Shown here: positions 12,179-20,504 of the stretch, one piece after another
How the letters are laid out: each line of letters opens with the position of its first letter
Numbering within the stretch: the first letter of the stretch is position 1
Origin: Bog-473 sp963726005
Lineage (GTDB): Bacteria; Actinomycetota; Acidimicrobiia; Acidimicrobiales; RAAP-2
Direction of reading: 5' to 3'
Assembly: GCA_963726005.1 (NCBI GenBank)
Contig: CAVSAT010000015.1
Location: forward strand, 62,001-126,000
Length of the DNA stretch: 64,000 nt
Position numbers and translations under genes: made by a program
Notes under the pieces: generated by a model
What the model was told of the DNA's origin: nothing
What the model saw: only the letters and a program-made list of their open reading frames with translations
Database searches by the model: none

Positions 12179-12205
12179 TTAGCACTCGCGGGTTGTGAGT
12201 GCCAA
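12179..12205 (-). promoter_or_regulatory. CIRCE operator (HrcA binding site)
   Basis: The inverted repeat TTAGCACTC, nine bases, then GAGTGCCAA matches the CIRCE consensus TTAGCACTC-N9-GAGTGCTAA except for one base in the last arm. It sits between the groES promoter and start codon, where HrcA would block transcription at normal temperature. Confidence 0.93.
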
Positions 12206-12233
12206 ACATAGCGGACCTCGCGCGGGCTGGCAA
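12205..12233 (-). promoter_or_regulatory. sigma-A promoter of groES-groEL
   Basis: On the minus strand TTGCCA (12228-12233), 17 bases, then TATGTT (12205-12210) form a near-consensus vegetative promoter. The -10 box touches the CIRCE operator. Confidence 0.75.
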
Positions 12234-12283
12234 GGCCGGGTGGGCACGGTGGCCCGGGTGCCGTGGGCGTTCCTCTGCCCGCC

Positions 12284-12289
12284 TAGTCT
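12284..12289 (+). promoter_or_regulatory. -10 box of leaderless promoter for secreted protein
   Basis: TAGTCT lies six bases before the GTG start at 12296 without a Shine-Dalgarno sequence. This spacing implies a leaderless transcript. Confidence 0.5.
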
Positions 12290-12295
12290 GGCGCC

Positions 12296-13006
12296 GTGCG
12301 TACCCGGGCCGCGGCGGCCGGGCTGCTGGTGGCCGGGTCGCTGGCCGGGGCGTTGACGGCCGTGCTCTCGACCGCGGGCGTCGCCGGGCCCGCCGCTGCG
12401 GCGGCGACCTCGGCCCAGACGGCGCAGACGGCGCAGGCCAAGAAGGCGCTGCTGGTGCTCTCCGACCTGCCGGCGGGGTGGACATCGAGCCCGAACCCGG
12501 GCTCGAGCTCGGGTGCCGGCAGCTTCACCGGTGCGCCGCAACTGGCCAGCTGCATCGGCGTGCCCACGCAACTCATCGTGAACACACCCCCGCAGGTCAA
12601 CAGCCCGCAGTTCCAGAACCGGGGAGGCTCCCTTGTCGTGCAGAACACCATCTCCATCTACCCCTCGGCGAAGTACGCCAGGCAGGAGTTCGCCGCCGTC
12701 TCGAGCCGCAAGACGCCCGGCTGCATCAGCGCGCTGTTGAACGACGTGTCCGGATCAGGGCTGGGCGGTGGCTCCGCCGGCTCTGCGTCGGTGAAGCGGA
12801 TCCCCTCCGCTAACAACACCGCCGCGTACAGCGTCGACACAACGGTGACGTCCCAGGGCGCGGGCGCGGGCACGCACACGCATCTCGAGCTGGTGGTGCT
12901 GGTGCGCGGCCAGTGGGGCGACGACCTCACCGTGGTCGCCGTGGGTTCGTCGCCCCCTCCCGCCCTCGTCGCACGCCTGGTCTCGGTGGCGCGGTCGCGG
13001 CTCTGA
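12296..13006 (+). CDS. secreted protein of unknown function
   Basis: This 236-residue protein starts with a typical Sec signal peptide: MRTRAA, a hydrophobic Ala/Leu/Val core to about residue 35, and cleavage probably after AAAA near residue 37. The mature part begins with a Gln/Ala stretch. It continues LLVLSDLPAGWTSSPNPG, a motif seen in actinobacterial secreted proteins of the sensor or PknH-like C-terminal-domain type, and has a Cys pair (about residues 85 and 141). No catalytic motif is evident. GTG at 12296 was chosen because it begins the signal peptide and follows a -10 box closely. Export and an extracytoplasmic location are well supported; function is not. Confidence 0.75.
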   Translation: MRTRAAAAGLLVAGSLAGALTAVLSTAGVAGPAAAAATSAQTAQTAQAKKALLVLSDLPAGWTSSPNPGSSSGAGSFTGAPQLASCIGVPTQLIVNTPPQVNSPQFQNRGGSLVVQNTISIYPSAKYARQEFAAVSSRKTPGCISALLNDVSGSGLGGGSAGSASVKRIPSANNTAAYSVDTTVTSQGAGAGTHTHLELVVLVRGQWGDDLTVVAVGSSPPPALVARLVSVARSRL

Positions 13007-13121
13007 GCTGACCACCGGCCCGCGCCGGCCGGCGGGGGGGCGGTGCTCGCCACCGGTGCTGATGGCAGTGGGTCGGTACGCTCCCGGGCACCCGTCCGCC
13101 CCGTGAGAAGGAGAGCCGCCG

Positions 13122-14726
13122 ATGGCGCCCGAGAACCAGCCGAGCAAGGACCGCTGGTGGCAGGGCGGGGTCTTCTACCAGATCTATCCCCGCTCCTACG
13201 CCGACGCCAACGGCGACGGGGTGGGCGACCTGGCCGGCATCATCTCCAAGCTCGACCACCTGGCCGGCCTCGGGATCAGCGGCGTGTGGCTCTCACCGGT
13301 GACGTGCTCGCCCAACCGCGACTACGGCTACGACGTCTCGGACTACCGCGACATCGACCCGGCCTACGGGACGCTCGACGACCTCGACGCGCTCGTGCGC
13401 CAGGCGGGCGAGCGGGGCATCCGGATCCTCATGGACCTGGTGCCGAACCACACGAGCGACCAGCACCCCTGGTTCGTCGACGCCCTGAGCGGGCGCGCTG
13501 CGGCCCACCGCGACTACTACGTGTGGGCGGACCCCAAGCCCGACGGTGGCCCGCCCAACAACTGGATGAGCATCTTCGGCGGTCCGGCCTGGCAGCTGGA
13601 CGAGGCCAGCGGCCAGTACTTCCTGCACAACTTCGAGGCGGCCCAGCCCGACCTCGACTGGTGGAACGAGGACGTGCGCCGCGAGTTCGACGAGATCGTT
13701 CGCTTCTGGTGGGACCGGGGTGTGGCGGGCTTCCGGATCGACGTGTGCAACATGATGATCAAGGACAAGGACCTCCGCGACAACCCGCCGGCGACCGCGG
13801 ACGACCCGCTGGACCAACAGTTCATGGGGGTGCGGTCCGTCTACAACACCGACCGACCCGAGGCCCATGACATCCTGCGGCGCTGGCGCGTCATCGCGGA
13901 CACCTACGAGCCCGAACGCCTGCTGATCGGGGAGACGAACGTGGAGCAGTTGCCGACGCTGATGGAGTTCTACGGCACGGGGCGCGACGAGCTCCACGGT
14001 GGTTTCAACTTCGTGTTCATCAACGCAGCCTTCGAGGCCGCGGCACTTCGCACGGTCGTCGAGGGAACCGAGGAGTTGATCCCGCCGGACGCGTGGCCCA
14101 TCTGGACCGGCTCCAACCACGACGTCTCGCGGCTTGCGACGCGTTGGGCGGACGGTGACCCGGCCAAGGTGAAGGTGGCCATGCTCATCCTGCTCACCTT
14201 GCGCGGAACGCCGTTCCTGTACCAGGGCGACGAGATCGGGCTGACGGACGGCCCGATTGAGCGTGCCGACGTTCTCGACGCGGTCGGGACCCGATTCTGG
14301 CCCTACTACAAGGGCCGTGACCCCGAACGGACCCCCATGCCCTGGCACGGCGGCGCCGGTGGCGGGTTCAGCCCGCCGGGGGTGCGCACCTGGCTGCCGA
14401 TGGCGGACCCCGCGCCGTGCAACGTGGCCGACCAGGAGGGCGACCCGACGTCGGTGCTCGAGCTCTGCCGCCGGGCCATCGCGGCGCGCGCGGCCAGCGA
14501 CGATCTCGCCGTCGGGCCCTACCGGTCGCTCGCCTCGCCCGGGGGCACGTGGGCCTACGCCCGCGGCGGGGGCACCGCGGTGCTACTCAACATGTCCGAC
14601 GCCCCGGCCACCTTCGACGGCGTCGGCGGCACCGTGACGGTCGGCACCGAGCACACCCTGGAGGGGTCGAGCATCGAGGGCGCGCTCAGCCTCGGGCCGT
14701 GGAGCGGGGCCGTCGTGGCGCGATGA
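13122..14726 (+). CDS. GH13 alpha-glucosidase (oligo-1,6-glucosidase/trehalose-6-phosphate hydrolase type)
   Basis: This 534-residue GH13 enzyme hydrolyses alpha-glucosidic bonds of short oligosaccharides. It opens WWQGGVFYQIYPRSYAD and has DANGDGVGDLAGI, the family calcium-site pattern. The four conserved regions are DLVPNHTS, GFRIDV with nucleophile Asp about 207, LLIGETN with acid/base Glu about 271, and SNHDVSR with transition-state Asp about 334. FLYQGDEIGL follows. No signal peptide is present, so it is cytoplasmic. AAGGAGA precedes the ATG. No sugar transporter is adjacent, so the in vivo substrate (maltose, isomaltose, trehalose-P or sucrose) remains open. Confidence 0.92.
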   Translation: MAPENQPSKDRWWQGGVFYQIYPRSYADANGDGVGDLAGIISKLDHLAGLGISGVWLSPVTCSPNRDYGYDVSDYRDIDPAYGTLDDLDALVRQAGERGIRILMDLVPNHTSDQHPWFVDALSGRAAAHRDYYVWADPKPDGGPPNNWMSIFGGPAWQLDEASGQYFLHNFEAAQPDLDWWNEDVRREFDEIVRFWWDRGVAGFRIDVCNMMIKDKDLRDNPPATADDPLDQQFMGVRSVYNTDRPEAHDILRRWRVIADTYEPERLLIGETNVEQLPTLMEFYGTGRDELHGGFNFVFINAAFEAAALRTVVEGTEELIPPDAWPIWTGSNHDVSRLATRWADGDPAKVKVAMLILLTLRGTPFLYQGDEIGLTDGPIERADVLDAVGTRFWPYYKGRDPERTPMPWHGGAGGGFSPPGVRTWLPMADPAPCNVADQEGDPTSVLELCRRAIAARAASDDLAVGPYRSLASPGGTWAYARGGGTAVLLNMSDAPATFDGVGGTVTVGTEHTLEGSSIEGALSLGPWSGAVVAR

Positions 14727-14790
14727 GCGTCGCGGCCCCGGCCACCCGGCGCCCCGAGCCGGCGTCACCGACCGGGCCGGTTGCGGTCGC

Positions 14791-15111
14791 TCAGCCGCCC
14801 GGCGGACGGTACAGCGTCTTGCGCTTCGATGCGGCATCCATCTCGTCGGCAGTGAGGAGCACGACCGTGCGCGTCGTGGCCCCGCCCGCCCCGCTCACGA
14901 TCAATCCGAGCGCCGCCGCGGACACGTTGTCCGGCATGTCCGCGACGACGTAGGCGTCGTTCTCACCGAAGGCGAAGTAGAAGGCCTCGACCTTGCCACC
15001 CTGCTCCTGGATCGCGGCCGACGCGGCGGCCACACGGGCAGAACCGCCCTCGGCTTTGACGCCCTTGATGCCCTCGAGGGTGTACTTCACTTCGACCAGA
15101 TACTTGGGCAT
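14791..15111 (-). CDS. GYD-domain protein
   Basis: This small 106-residue alpha/beta ferredoxin-like protein has the GYD family pattern: MPKYLVEVKYTLEGIKGV, the family-naming segment in the form FGENDAYVVADMPD, and a final helix and strand region VVLLTADEMDAA. The GYD triplet itself is END/YVV here. GGAGG lies just before the ATG at 15111. Function of the family is unknown. It is monocistronic and convergent with the GH13 gene, so context gives little help. Confidence 0.78.
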   Translation of the reverse strand: MPKYLVEVKYTLEGIKGVKAEGGSARVAAASAAIQEQGGKVEAFYFAFGENDAYVVADMPDNVSAAALGLIVSGAGGATTRTVVLLTADEMDAASKRKTLYRPPGG

Positions 15112-15209
15112 TGGCCCACCTCCCTTTCCGAGATCCCCCGTCCCACCCTAGGGACCCGGTGGGCGCGTGTCACGGGCCGCCGCCCGAACTCGGCCCGGCT
15201 CCCCGTGGG

Positions 15210-16786
15210 CTACCCCGCCGAGGCGCAGGTGGCGTCCAGTTGGGCGGCGTTGACCCCGTAGCTGTTGCCGCACTGTGTCACAGCCACGTTGTCGCCTGAG
15301 GCCCCAGCGGCCTGGACGCTGATGGGGCTGGTCGGGTCTGCGGGGTAGAGCACGCCGAGCGCGCCGTTGAAGACGTTGTCCATGATCGTCAGCCCGTTGC
15401 TGCCCCACACCCGGATCGCGGCGATGTAGGGCGTGTCGCAGAAGTACACGAGGCCGAGGGTACAGGTGCCGTCGAACATCGGGAAGACGTTGTTGGAGAC
15501 GTTCACGGCTGCGACATACTGAACTTCCATTGCGCTCCCGGGCCACTGCGTCGCGATCGAGCCACCGTGCGTCGGAAGCGCCGGCTGGGTGGCGGTGTTG
15601 TTCGTGATCGTCAGGTAGGAGTTCACATACGGAGCCGTCGTATCCGCTGGGTTGGTGCCCAAGATCTGGATCAGCGGCGCAGCGTTGTTGATCGTATTGC
15701 CCGTCAACGTGACGTGTTGCTCCTGAACACCCGGCACCTGACCCTGCAGCGAGGCCAACCAGTCTGAGCTGAAGTTGCTCCACGTGTTGTTCGGCCCAAT
15801 GGTGATGTTGTCCTCCGCGGCCCATTGGGCCCGGCCGTTCACGATCGAGGTCGAGTAGATGTCGTATTCGAAGTCCATGGCGTCGGGACCCATGCCCGTG
15901 AAGGTGTCGCCGCTGACGGTCAGACCCTTGGCCGACTCGACCGTGAGGCCGTGATAACCGGCGTTGGTGAATGTCGACCCCGTGATGGCGATGTTGGTAT
16001 TGAGCGATTGGTCACCGCCGAGGCCGTAGGGGGTTGGAGCGTCATGAAGTCGGCCGCCACCGGCTGAACGATGGTCGAACCGTCGCCGTCGATGGTCAGG
16101 TTGGTGGTGTTCTGTAGGTGCAGTGACTCGTTCACCGCGTAACAAGCCAGCGCCGGAAGCTTGACCACAACCGGCTTCGACGCGGTGCCCGGCGGCAAGG
16201 ACGAGAGCCACGAGAGCAGTGCCGGAGCGGCGTCCGACGAGCAGTCGTCGGGAATGCTCGCGGGGGGAGTGACGACCAGAGGCACCACGGGAGCAGGGTT
16301 CCCGTCGTTCGGGTGAAAAGTGCCGCTGCTCGCGGTCAAGGTGCCCGCGCTCGCCGTGAAAGTGCCGTCGCCCGAGTAGGTCGCCTGCGCCGTCTCAGGC
16401 GAGCCTGACGCCGGCAGTGCCGACGTGACCTTGCCGGTCGCGACGCCGCCCGACATCGACACCGTATCGCTGAGGCCGTCGCACTGGAGCGGGCCAAAGC
16501 CGTTGACCGCGAAGGACACCGATCCCGTCGGGGCCGCGGTGCCCGACGGCACGCCGATCACCTTCGCCCTGAACGTGGGTGAGCTGGAGCCCACCAGCAC
16601 CGCCATGGACAACGTCGTGCTCGAATTGGCCGTGGACGCCGCCCCGGCCGGCGCAGCCGGCAACGAGTCCCCCACGACCGCGACCGGCGCCACGGCGAGG
16701 ACGGCCCCGAGCGCAGCGACCCCGCGACGGAACATCTGCGACTGCGTGATTCGGCCTTGTTGAGCCCACTTCCTTAGAAGCGTCAT
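15210..16786 (-). CDS. secreted Ig-like plus right-handed beta-helix protein (one frameshift)
   Basis: The start MTLLRKWAQQG at 16786 follows GGGAG. A signal peptide FRRGVAALGAVLAVAPVAVV runs to about residue 55. Next come an Ig-like bacterial domain (PTGSVSFAVNGFGPLQCDG, then AQATYSGDGTFTASAGTL) and a long parallel beta-helix with repeated short turns such as ITGSTFTNAGYHGLTVESAK, GLTVSGDTFTG, VTLTGNTINNA and LTIMDNVFNGAL. A run of five G at about 16026-16030 coincides with the frame change that splits the protein after PVAADFMTLQPP. The repaired length is about 525 residues. Such proteins often bind or cleave polysaccharide; no catalytic residues can be assigned. Confidence 0.72.
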
Positions 16787-16795
16787 TGAGCTCCC

Positions 16796-16830
16796 GCTGA
16801 CGGACAGCTCGAGCACGACGGTCCGTCAGC
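16796..16830 (-). other. 10-bp hairpin in the leader of the beta-helix gene
   Basis: GCTGACGGAC and GTCCGTCAGC form a perfect 10-bp stem with a 15-base loop. On the minus strand the hairpin ends directly at the GGGAG Shine-Dalgarno sequence of the beta-helix gene. Confidence 0.55.
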
Positions 16831-16990
16831 ATCGTCCATACTCGCGTCTGTTGTGTATCCGTAGACAGTGTCGCATTACGCAGAGCACCCGCCCAAGAAG
16901 TTTGCGTTCTCATCACCGCCAGGAAACCCTTCGATCACGCCGCCCGGTGTTCTCCCGTACGCCTCCTCGTCGACTCCCGGCGTAATGGCC

Positions 16991-17965
16991 CTAGCGGTTC
17001 ACCGGCGACATGTCGGCGTAGCGCTCGCCCTTCGCCGGCGCGACGCCGTCGAGCAGCGCGAGGTCCTCCTCGGTCAGCTCGACGTCGAGGGCCCCGACGT
17101 TCTCCTCGAGGTAGGTGCGGTGCTTCGTGCCCGGGATCGGAGCGACGTCCCGTCCCGCCGCGTGCACGAAGGCGAGCGCCACCTGCCCGGCGGTGCAGCC
17201 CTTGGCCGAGGCGAGCTGGTCGATCAGTTCGACGATGCCGATGTTGTCGGCCAGGTTGTCGCCCTGGAACCGGGGCTGGTAGCGGCGGAAGTCGGACGCG
17301 TCGAGGTCGTCGAGCGTGCGCAGGCGCCCGGTGAGGAAGCCGCGCCCGAGCGGGCTGTAGGGGACGAAGCCGATGCCGAGCTCGCGCAGCGTGGGGAGGA
17401 TCTCCTGCTCGGGGTCGCGCGACCAGAGCGAGTACTCGGTCTGCAGCGCGGAGATCGGGTGCACGGCGTGCGCCCGGCGGATGGTGGCCGGCGCGGCCTC
17501 GGACAGGCCGAGGAAGCGCACCTTGCCCTGGGCCACGAGCTCGGCCATGGCGCCGACGGTCTCCTCGATGGGGGTGTCGGGGTCCACCCGGTGCTGGTAG
17601 TAGAGGTCGATGTGGTCGACGCCGAGGCGGGAGAGCGAGCCGTCGCAGGACTGGCGCACGTACTCGGGGCGACCGTTGACGGCGCGCCTGGTCGGGTTCT
17701 CGGGGTCGCGCACGATGCCGAACTTGGTGGCGATCACCGCCTCGTTGCGCCGGCCGGCCAGCGCCCTCCCGACCAGCTGTTCGTTGGTGTAGGGCCCGTA
17801 CATGTCGGACGTGTCGAAGAAGGTCACCCCGAGATCGAGCGCCCGGTGGATCGTGGCGATCGACTCGGTGTCGTCCCCGGGCCCGTAGAAGTCCGACATC
17901 CCCATGCAGCCGAGGCCCTGTCGGGACACCTCCAGGCCCTGGGTTCCGAGTGCGATCGTTTCCAT
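16991..17965 (-). CDS. aldo/keto reductase
   Basis: This 324-residue NADP(H)-dependent aldo/keto reductase resembles the YajO/pyridoxal reductase or AKR13 type. The TIM-barrel signature is complete: GLGCMGMSDFYGP, catalytic Asp and Tyr in FFDTSDMYGPYTNE, Lys in IATKFG, and His in YYQHRVD. The cofactor loop is IPGTKHRTYLEEN. Such enzymes reduce small aldehydes and ketones; the substrate is not predictable here. A GGAGAGGAG ribosome-binding site precedes the ATG. It stands alone between a beta-helix gene and the ABC transporter. Confidence 0.93.
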   Translation of the reverse strand: METIALGTQGLEVSRQGLGCMGMSDFYGPGDDTESIATIHRALDLGVTFFDTSDMYGPYTNEQLVGRALAGRRNEAVIATKFGIVRDPENPTRRAVNGRPEYVRQSCDGSLSRLGVDHIDLYYQHRVDPDTPIEETVGAMAELVAQGKVRFLGLSEAAPATIRRAHAVHPISALQTEYSLWSRDPEQEILPTLRELGIGFVPYSPLGRGFLTGRLRTLDDLDASDFRRYQPRFQGDNLADNIGIVELIDQLASAKGCTAGQVALAFVHAAGRDVAPIPGTKHRTYLEENVGALDVELTEEDLALLDGVAPAKGERYADMSPVNR

Positions 17966-18089
17966 CGGTGCGGGCTCCTCTCCTCGGCGGCCGGGGGTGG
18001 CCGGATCCGGTCGAGTTCACCCTACGGCGCCCCGGCGGGATCCCTTTCGGAACTGTCCGCGCCCGGCTCGGAGCGCCGCCCCCGCCCGC

Positions 18090-18954
18090 TCAGCTCATCC
18101 CGGCCTTGGTGAAGAGCCGGACGGCGCCGGCGAAGACGACGGTGGCGTAGGCCACCAGCACGAGCATGGACAGCATGGCCATCTCGGTCGCGCTGCTCAG
18201 GCCCCAGATGTTGTGCAGCGCCCGCACGCCGCTGGCCCCGGTCATGCCGTAGCGGAAGAGGGCCAGCGCGTGGGTGAGCGGGAGCACCTTGGCCACGGCG
18301 CCGAGCCAGTGCGGCAACGATGTGATCGGGAAGAGGGAGCCGGCGAAGAAGAAGGGCACGATGGCCACGGCGGGAACCGCCGCGATGTACTCCTCCGGGC
18401 TGGGGAGGCGGACGGACATGATCTCCGCCAAGCCGTACATGAGCGACCGCGAACACGAGCGCCGCTGCGACGAACCACAGGGTGCGCAGACCCGTCTCGT
18501 AGGCGGCGCCGCGCAGGGCGGAGGCGGCGATCAGGACGGCCAGCTGCAGCGCCGTGAGCGCGAGTGCCGCCAGCAGGTTGCCGACCACGATGGAGGAGCG
18601 CCGGATCGGTGCAACGAGGAGCTCGCGCATCGCCCCGTGCTGGCGGTCGACGATCACGCCGAGGCCCGAGAACGTGCAGTTGAGCGGGATGAGGAGTCCC
18701 ACCGTCGCCAGCGCGACGAACGTCATGTAGGCGGTGCGACCGGCAGGCAGCGCGATGGTGTTGGCGAGCGCCGGGGCGATGACGAGTGCGAAGAGCACCG
18801 GGGTCAGCAGCGGGACAACGAGCGACCGCGGCGAGCGCACGGTCAGCGCGAGCCGGCGCTTGGCCAAGACGGCCGCGGCGGGAACCGAGCGCGTCCGTTC
18901 CGCCGGGCGCTGACGGACGGCGATCGGAAGGGAAGTGGTGGCGGTTGCGGTCAT
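18090..18954 (-). CDS. ABC-2 type transporter permease, DrrB-like (one frameshift)
   Basis: This is the membrane subunit of a DrrAB-type exporter. After a cytoplasmic start (MTATATTSLPIAVRQRP), six hydrophobic segments follow, including VVPLLTPVLFALVIAPALA, YMTFVALATVGLLIPL and AIVPFFFAGSLFPI. The loop GLGVIVDRQHGAMRELLVAP is the conserved ABC-2 coupling element. The frame breaks near 18443 after LVFAVA and resumes LMYGLAEIMSV, so one extra base is present and the true length is about 287 residues. It lies 27 bases after the ATPase gene, with which it forms an operon. Confidence 0.83.
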
Positions 18955-18981
18955 GGAGATGTCCTCTCTGCGGATCGGTGG

Positions 18982-19943
18982 CTAGTGATCGGTGGCGTTG
19001 AAGCGGTCGCCGGTGAGGCGAAGGTAGACGTCGTCGAACGTCGGCCGGCGCGTCGTCACCGCCCGCAGCACGACGGACTCCTCCCAGAGGAGGTCCACGA
19101 GGCTCTGACCCGCCCGGTCCCGGAGGATCACGGTGACCGTCGAGCCCGATGGTGACGATGTCGTCGGCCACCACCCCGGCGCCAACCAACGTGGCGACGG
19201 CGCCCTCGGTCTCGTCGAGGCGCAGCTCGAGGACCTCCGTCCCGAGGGCCGCCAGGAAGTTCGACGGGCTGTCGCAGGCGACGATGCGACCGCCGTCGAT
19301 GATGGCGACGCGGTCGCAGAGGCGCTCGGCCTCGTCGAGGTAGTGGGTGGTCATGAGGATCGTGACCCCGGTGCGGTCCCGGAGGGTGGCGATCACGTCG
19401 AAGAGGTCGTGGCGGACGCGGGTGTCCAGCCCCACCGTCGGCTCGTCGAGGAAGAGGACCTGAGGGTCCGAGACGAGGGCCCGCACGATCTCCATGCGAC
19501 GCCGCTGGCCCCCGCTGTAGGTGGCGACCGGGTCGGTCGAGATACTCCGAGAGCCCCACGACCTGGCTCAACTCGGCCAGCCTGGTGCGGCCGATCGCGT
19601 CGTCCCGGCCCCACAGCCGCAGGTGCAGCTCCAGGTTCTGCCGGCCCGTCAGCGGATGGTCGACGACCGTGTCCTGGAAGACGACGCTGCTGCGGGCACG
19701 GGTACCGATCGGGTCCCGCGCCACGTCACGACCCCCCAGCAGGGCGCGGCCCGACGTGGGCCGCACGGTCGTGTTCAGCATCCCGATGGTCGTGGACTTC
19801 CCCGCCCCGTTCGGCCCGAGCAAGCCGAACGCCTCCCCCGGCGCCACGTCGAAGCTGACCCCGTTCACGGCGTGCACGTCGCCCGGGTACACCTTCTCGA
19901 GCGCGACGGCCTCGACGGCCGGGCTTGCGACGATTGCCGTCAT
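18982..19943 (-). pseudogene. ABC transporter ATP-binding protein, DrrA-like (two frameshifts as written)
   Basis: ATG 19943 overlaps the VOC stop as ATGA. The nucleotide-binding domain has Walker A LLGPNGAGKST at about 45, Q-loop VVFQDTVVDHPLTG, signature TYSGGQRRR, Walker B VLFLDEPTVGLD and switch TTHY. The C-terminal DUF4162-like domain typical of DrrA reads VTVILRDRAGQSLVDLLWEE, then RRPTFDDVYLRLTGD. Frame changes lie near 19535, just before the signature motif, and near 19141, before the C-terminal domain. All segments are conserved and in order, so sequence error is the simplest cause. With the next permease it would export a hydrophobic drug or lipid. Confidence 0.8.
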
Positions 19944-20325
19944 GACTCGTCCTCCTTCTTCTCGAACACGTTGACCAGGTGGCCCTGGGGGTCGCGCAGC
20001 ATCATCGAGCGGCGGCCCCAGGGCTGCAGGGTGGGCGCCATCAGCCACTCGACGCCCAGCGTTGAGATGCGATCGAATTCGACGTCGATGTCGTCGGCGG
20101 CGAAGTCGAGGATGACCGCACCGAGGGCCACGCCCGCGGGCGGTCCACACGCATCCCGGCTGGAGGTCGGAGAACCGCACCCGGGAAACCCCGACTCGCT
20201 GCGCGGGCGTGGGCACCTCGACGTAGTAGTCGTTCACCACGACGTCGGTGTCCGACCAGGGTCGCGTAGAACCGCGCCAGGCCCGCCACGTCATCGGTGA
20301 CGATGCGGCTCTGCACGAGCTGCAT
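19940..20325 (-). pseudogene. VOC-family (glyoxalase/bleomycin-resistance-like) protein, two frameshifts
   Basis: The first gene of the transporter operon is a compact two-beta-alpha-beta-module VOC protein of about 128 residues. The segments read in order: MQLVQSRIVTDDVAGLARFY; then DVVVNDYYVEVPTPAQRVGV; then ALGAVILDFAADDIDVEFD and MMLRDPQGHLVNVFEKKED. They occupy three frames, with breaks near 20255 and 20160. RDPQGHLVNVF carries the C-terminal Glu-free end of the module. An ECF41-type promoter-like element lies about 44 bases upstream. VOC proteins beside DrrAB pumps often bind or detoxify the exported compound, but this is inference. Confidence 0.7.
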
Positions 20326-20368
20326 GCACGCTGCTTCGGGTCTCCCGGTTGTGCCCATCACCACAGAG

Positions 20369-20395
20369 GACGAGACGCAGTCCCCGAAAGTGACG
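20369..20395 (-). promoter_or_regulatory. ECF41-type promoter upstream of VOC-ABC operon
   Basis: On the minus strand CGTCACT (-35, 20389-20395), 16 bases, then CGTC (-10, 20369-20372). It differs from the TGTCACA-N16-CGTC pattern seen before yceI at two bases of the -35 element. It is divergent from the sigma gene. Confidence 0.6.
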
Positions 20396-20417
20396 CCGCG
20401 CGCCACACCGATGTCGT

Positions 20418-20444
20418 TGTCACCTTCCGGTGTGCCATCTCGTC
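20418..20444 (+). promoter_or_regulatory. ECF41-type promoter upstream of the sigma factor gene
   Basis: TGTCACC (20418-20424), 16 bases, then CGTC (20441-20444), 60 bases before the sigma-factor ATG. The element implies autoregulation. Confidence 0.65.
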
Positions 20445-20504
20445 CTTCCAGTGGACACCGGCTCCGCCGCTGCGGTGTGCCGGTAGGTTGCAGGAGGAAG
20501 AGCG

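Noticed and set aside
15276..15282. TGTCACA resembling an ECF41 -35 box
   Set aside because: It lies inside the beta-helix coding region and no CGTC occurs 16 bases downstream.
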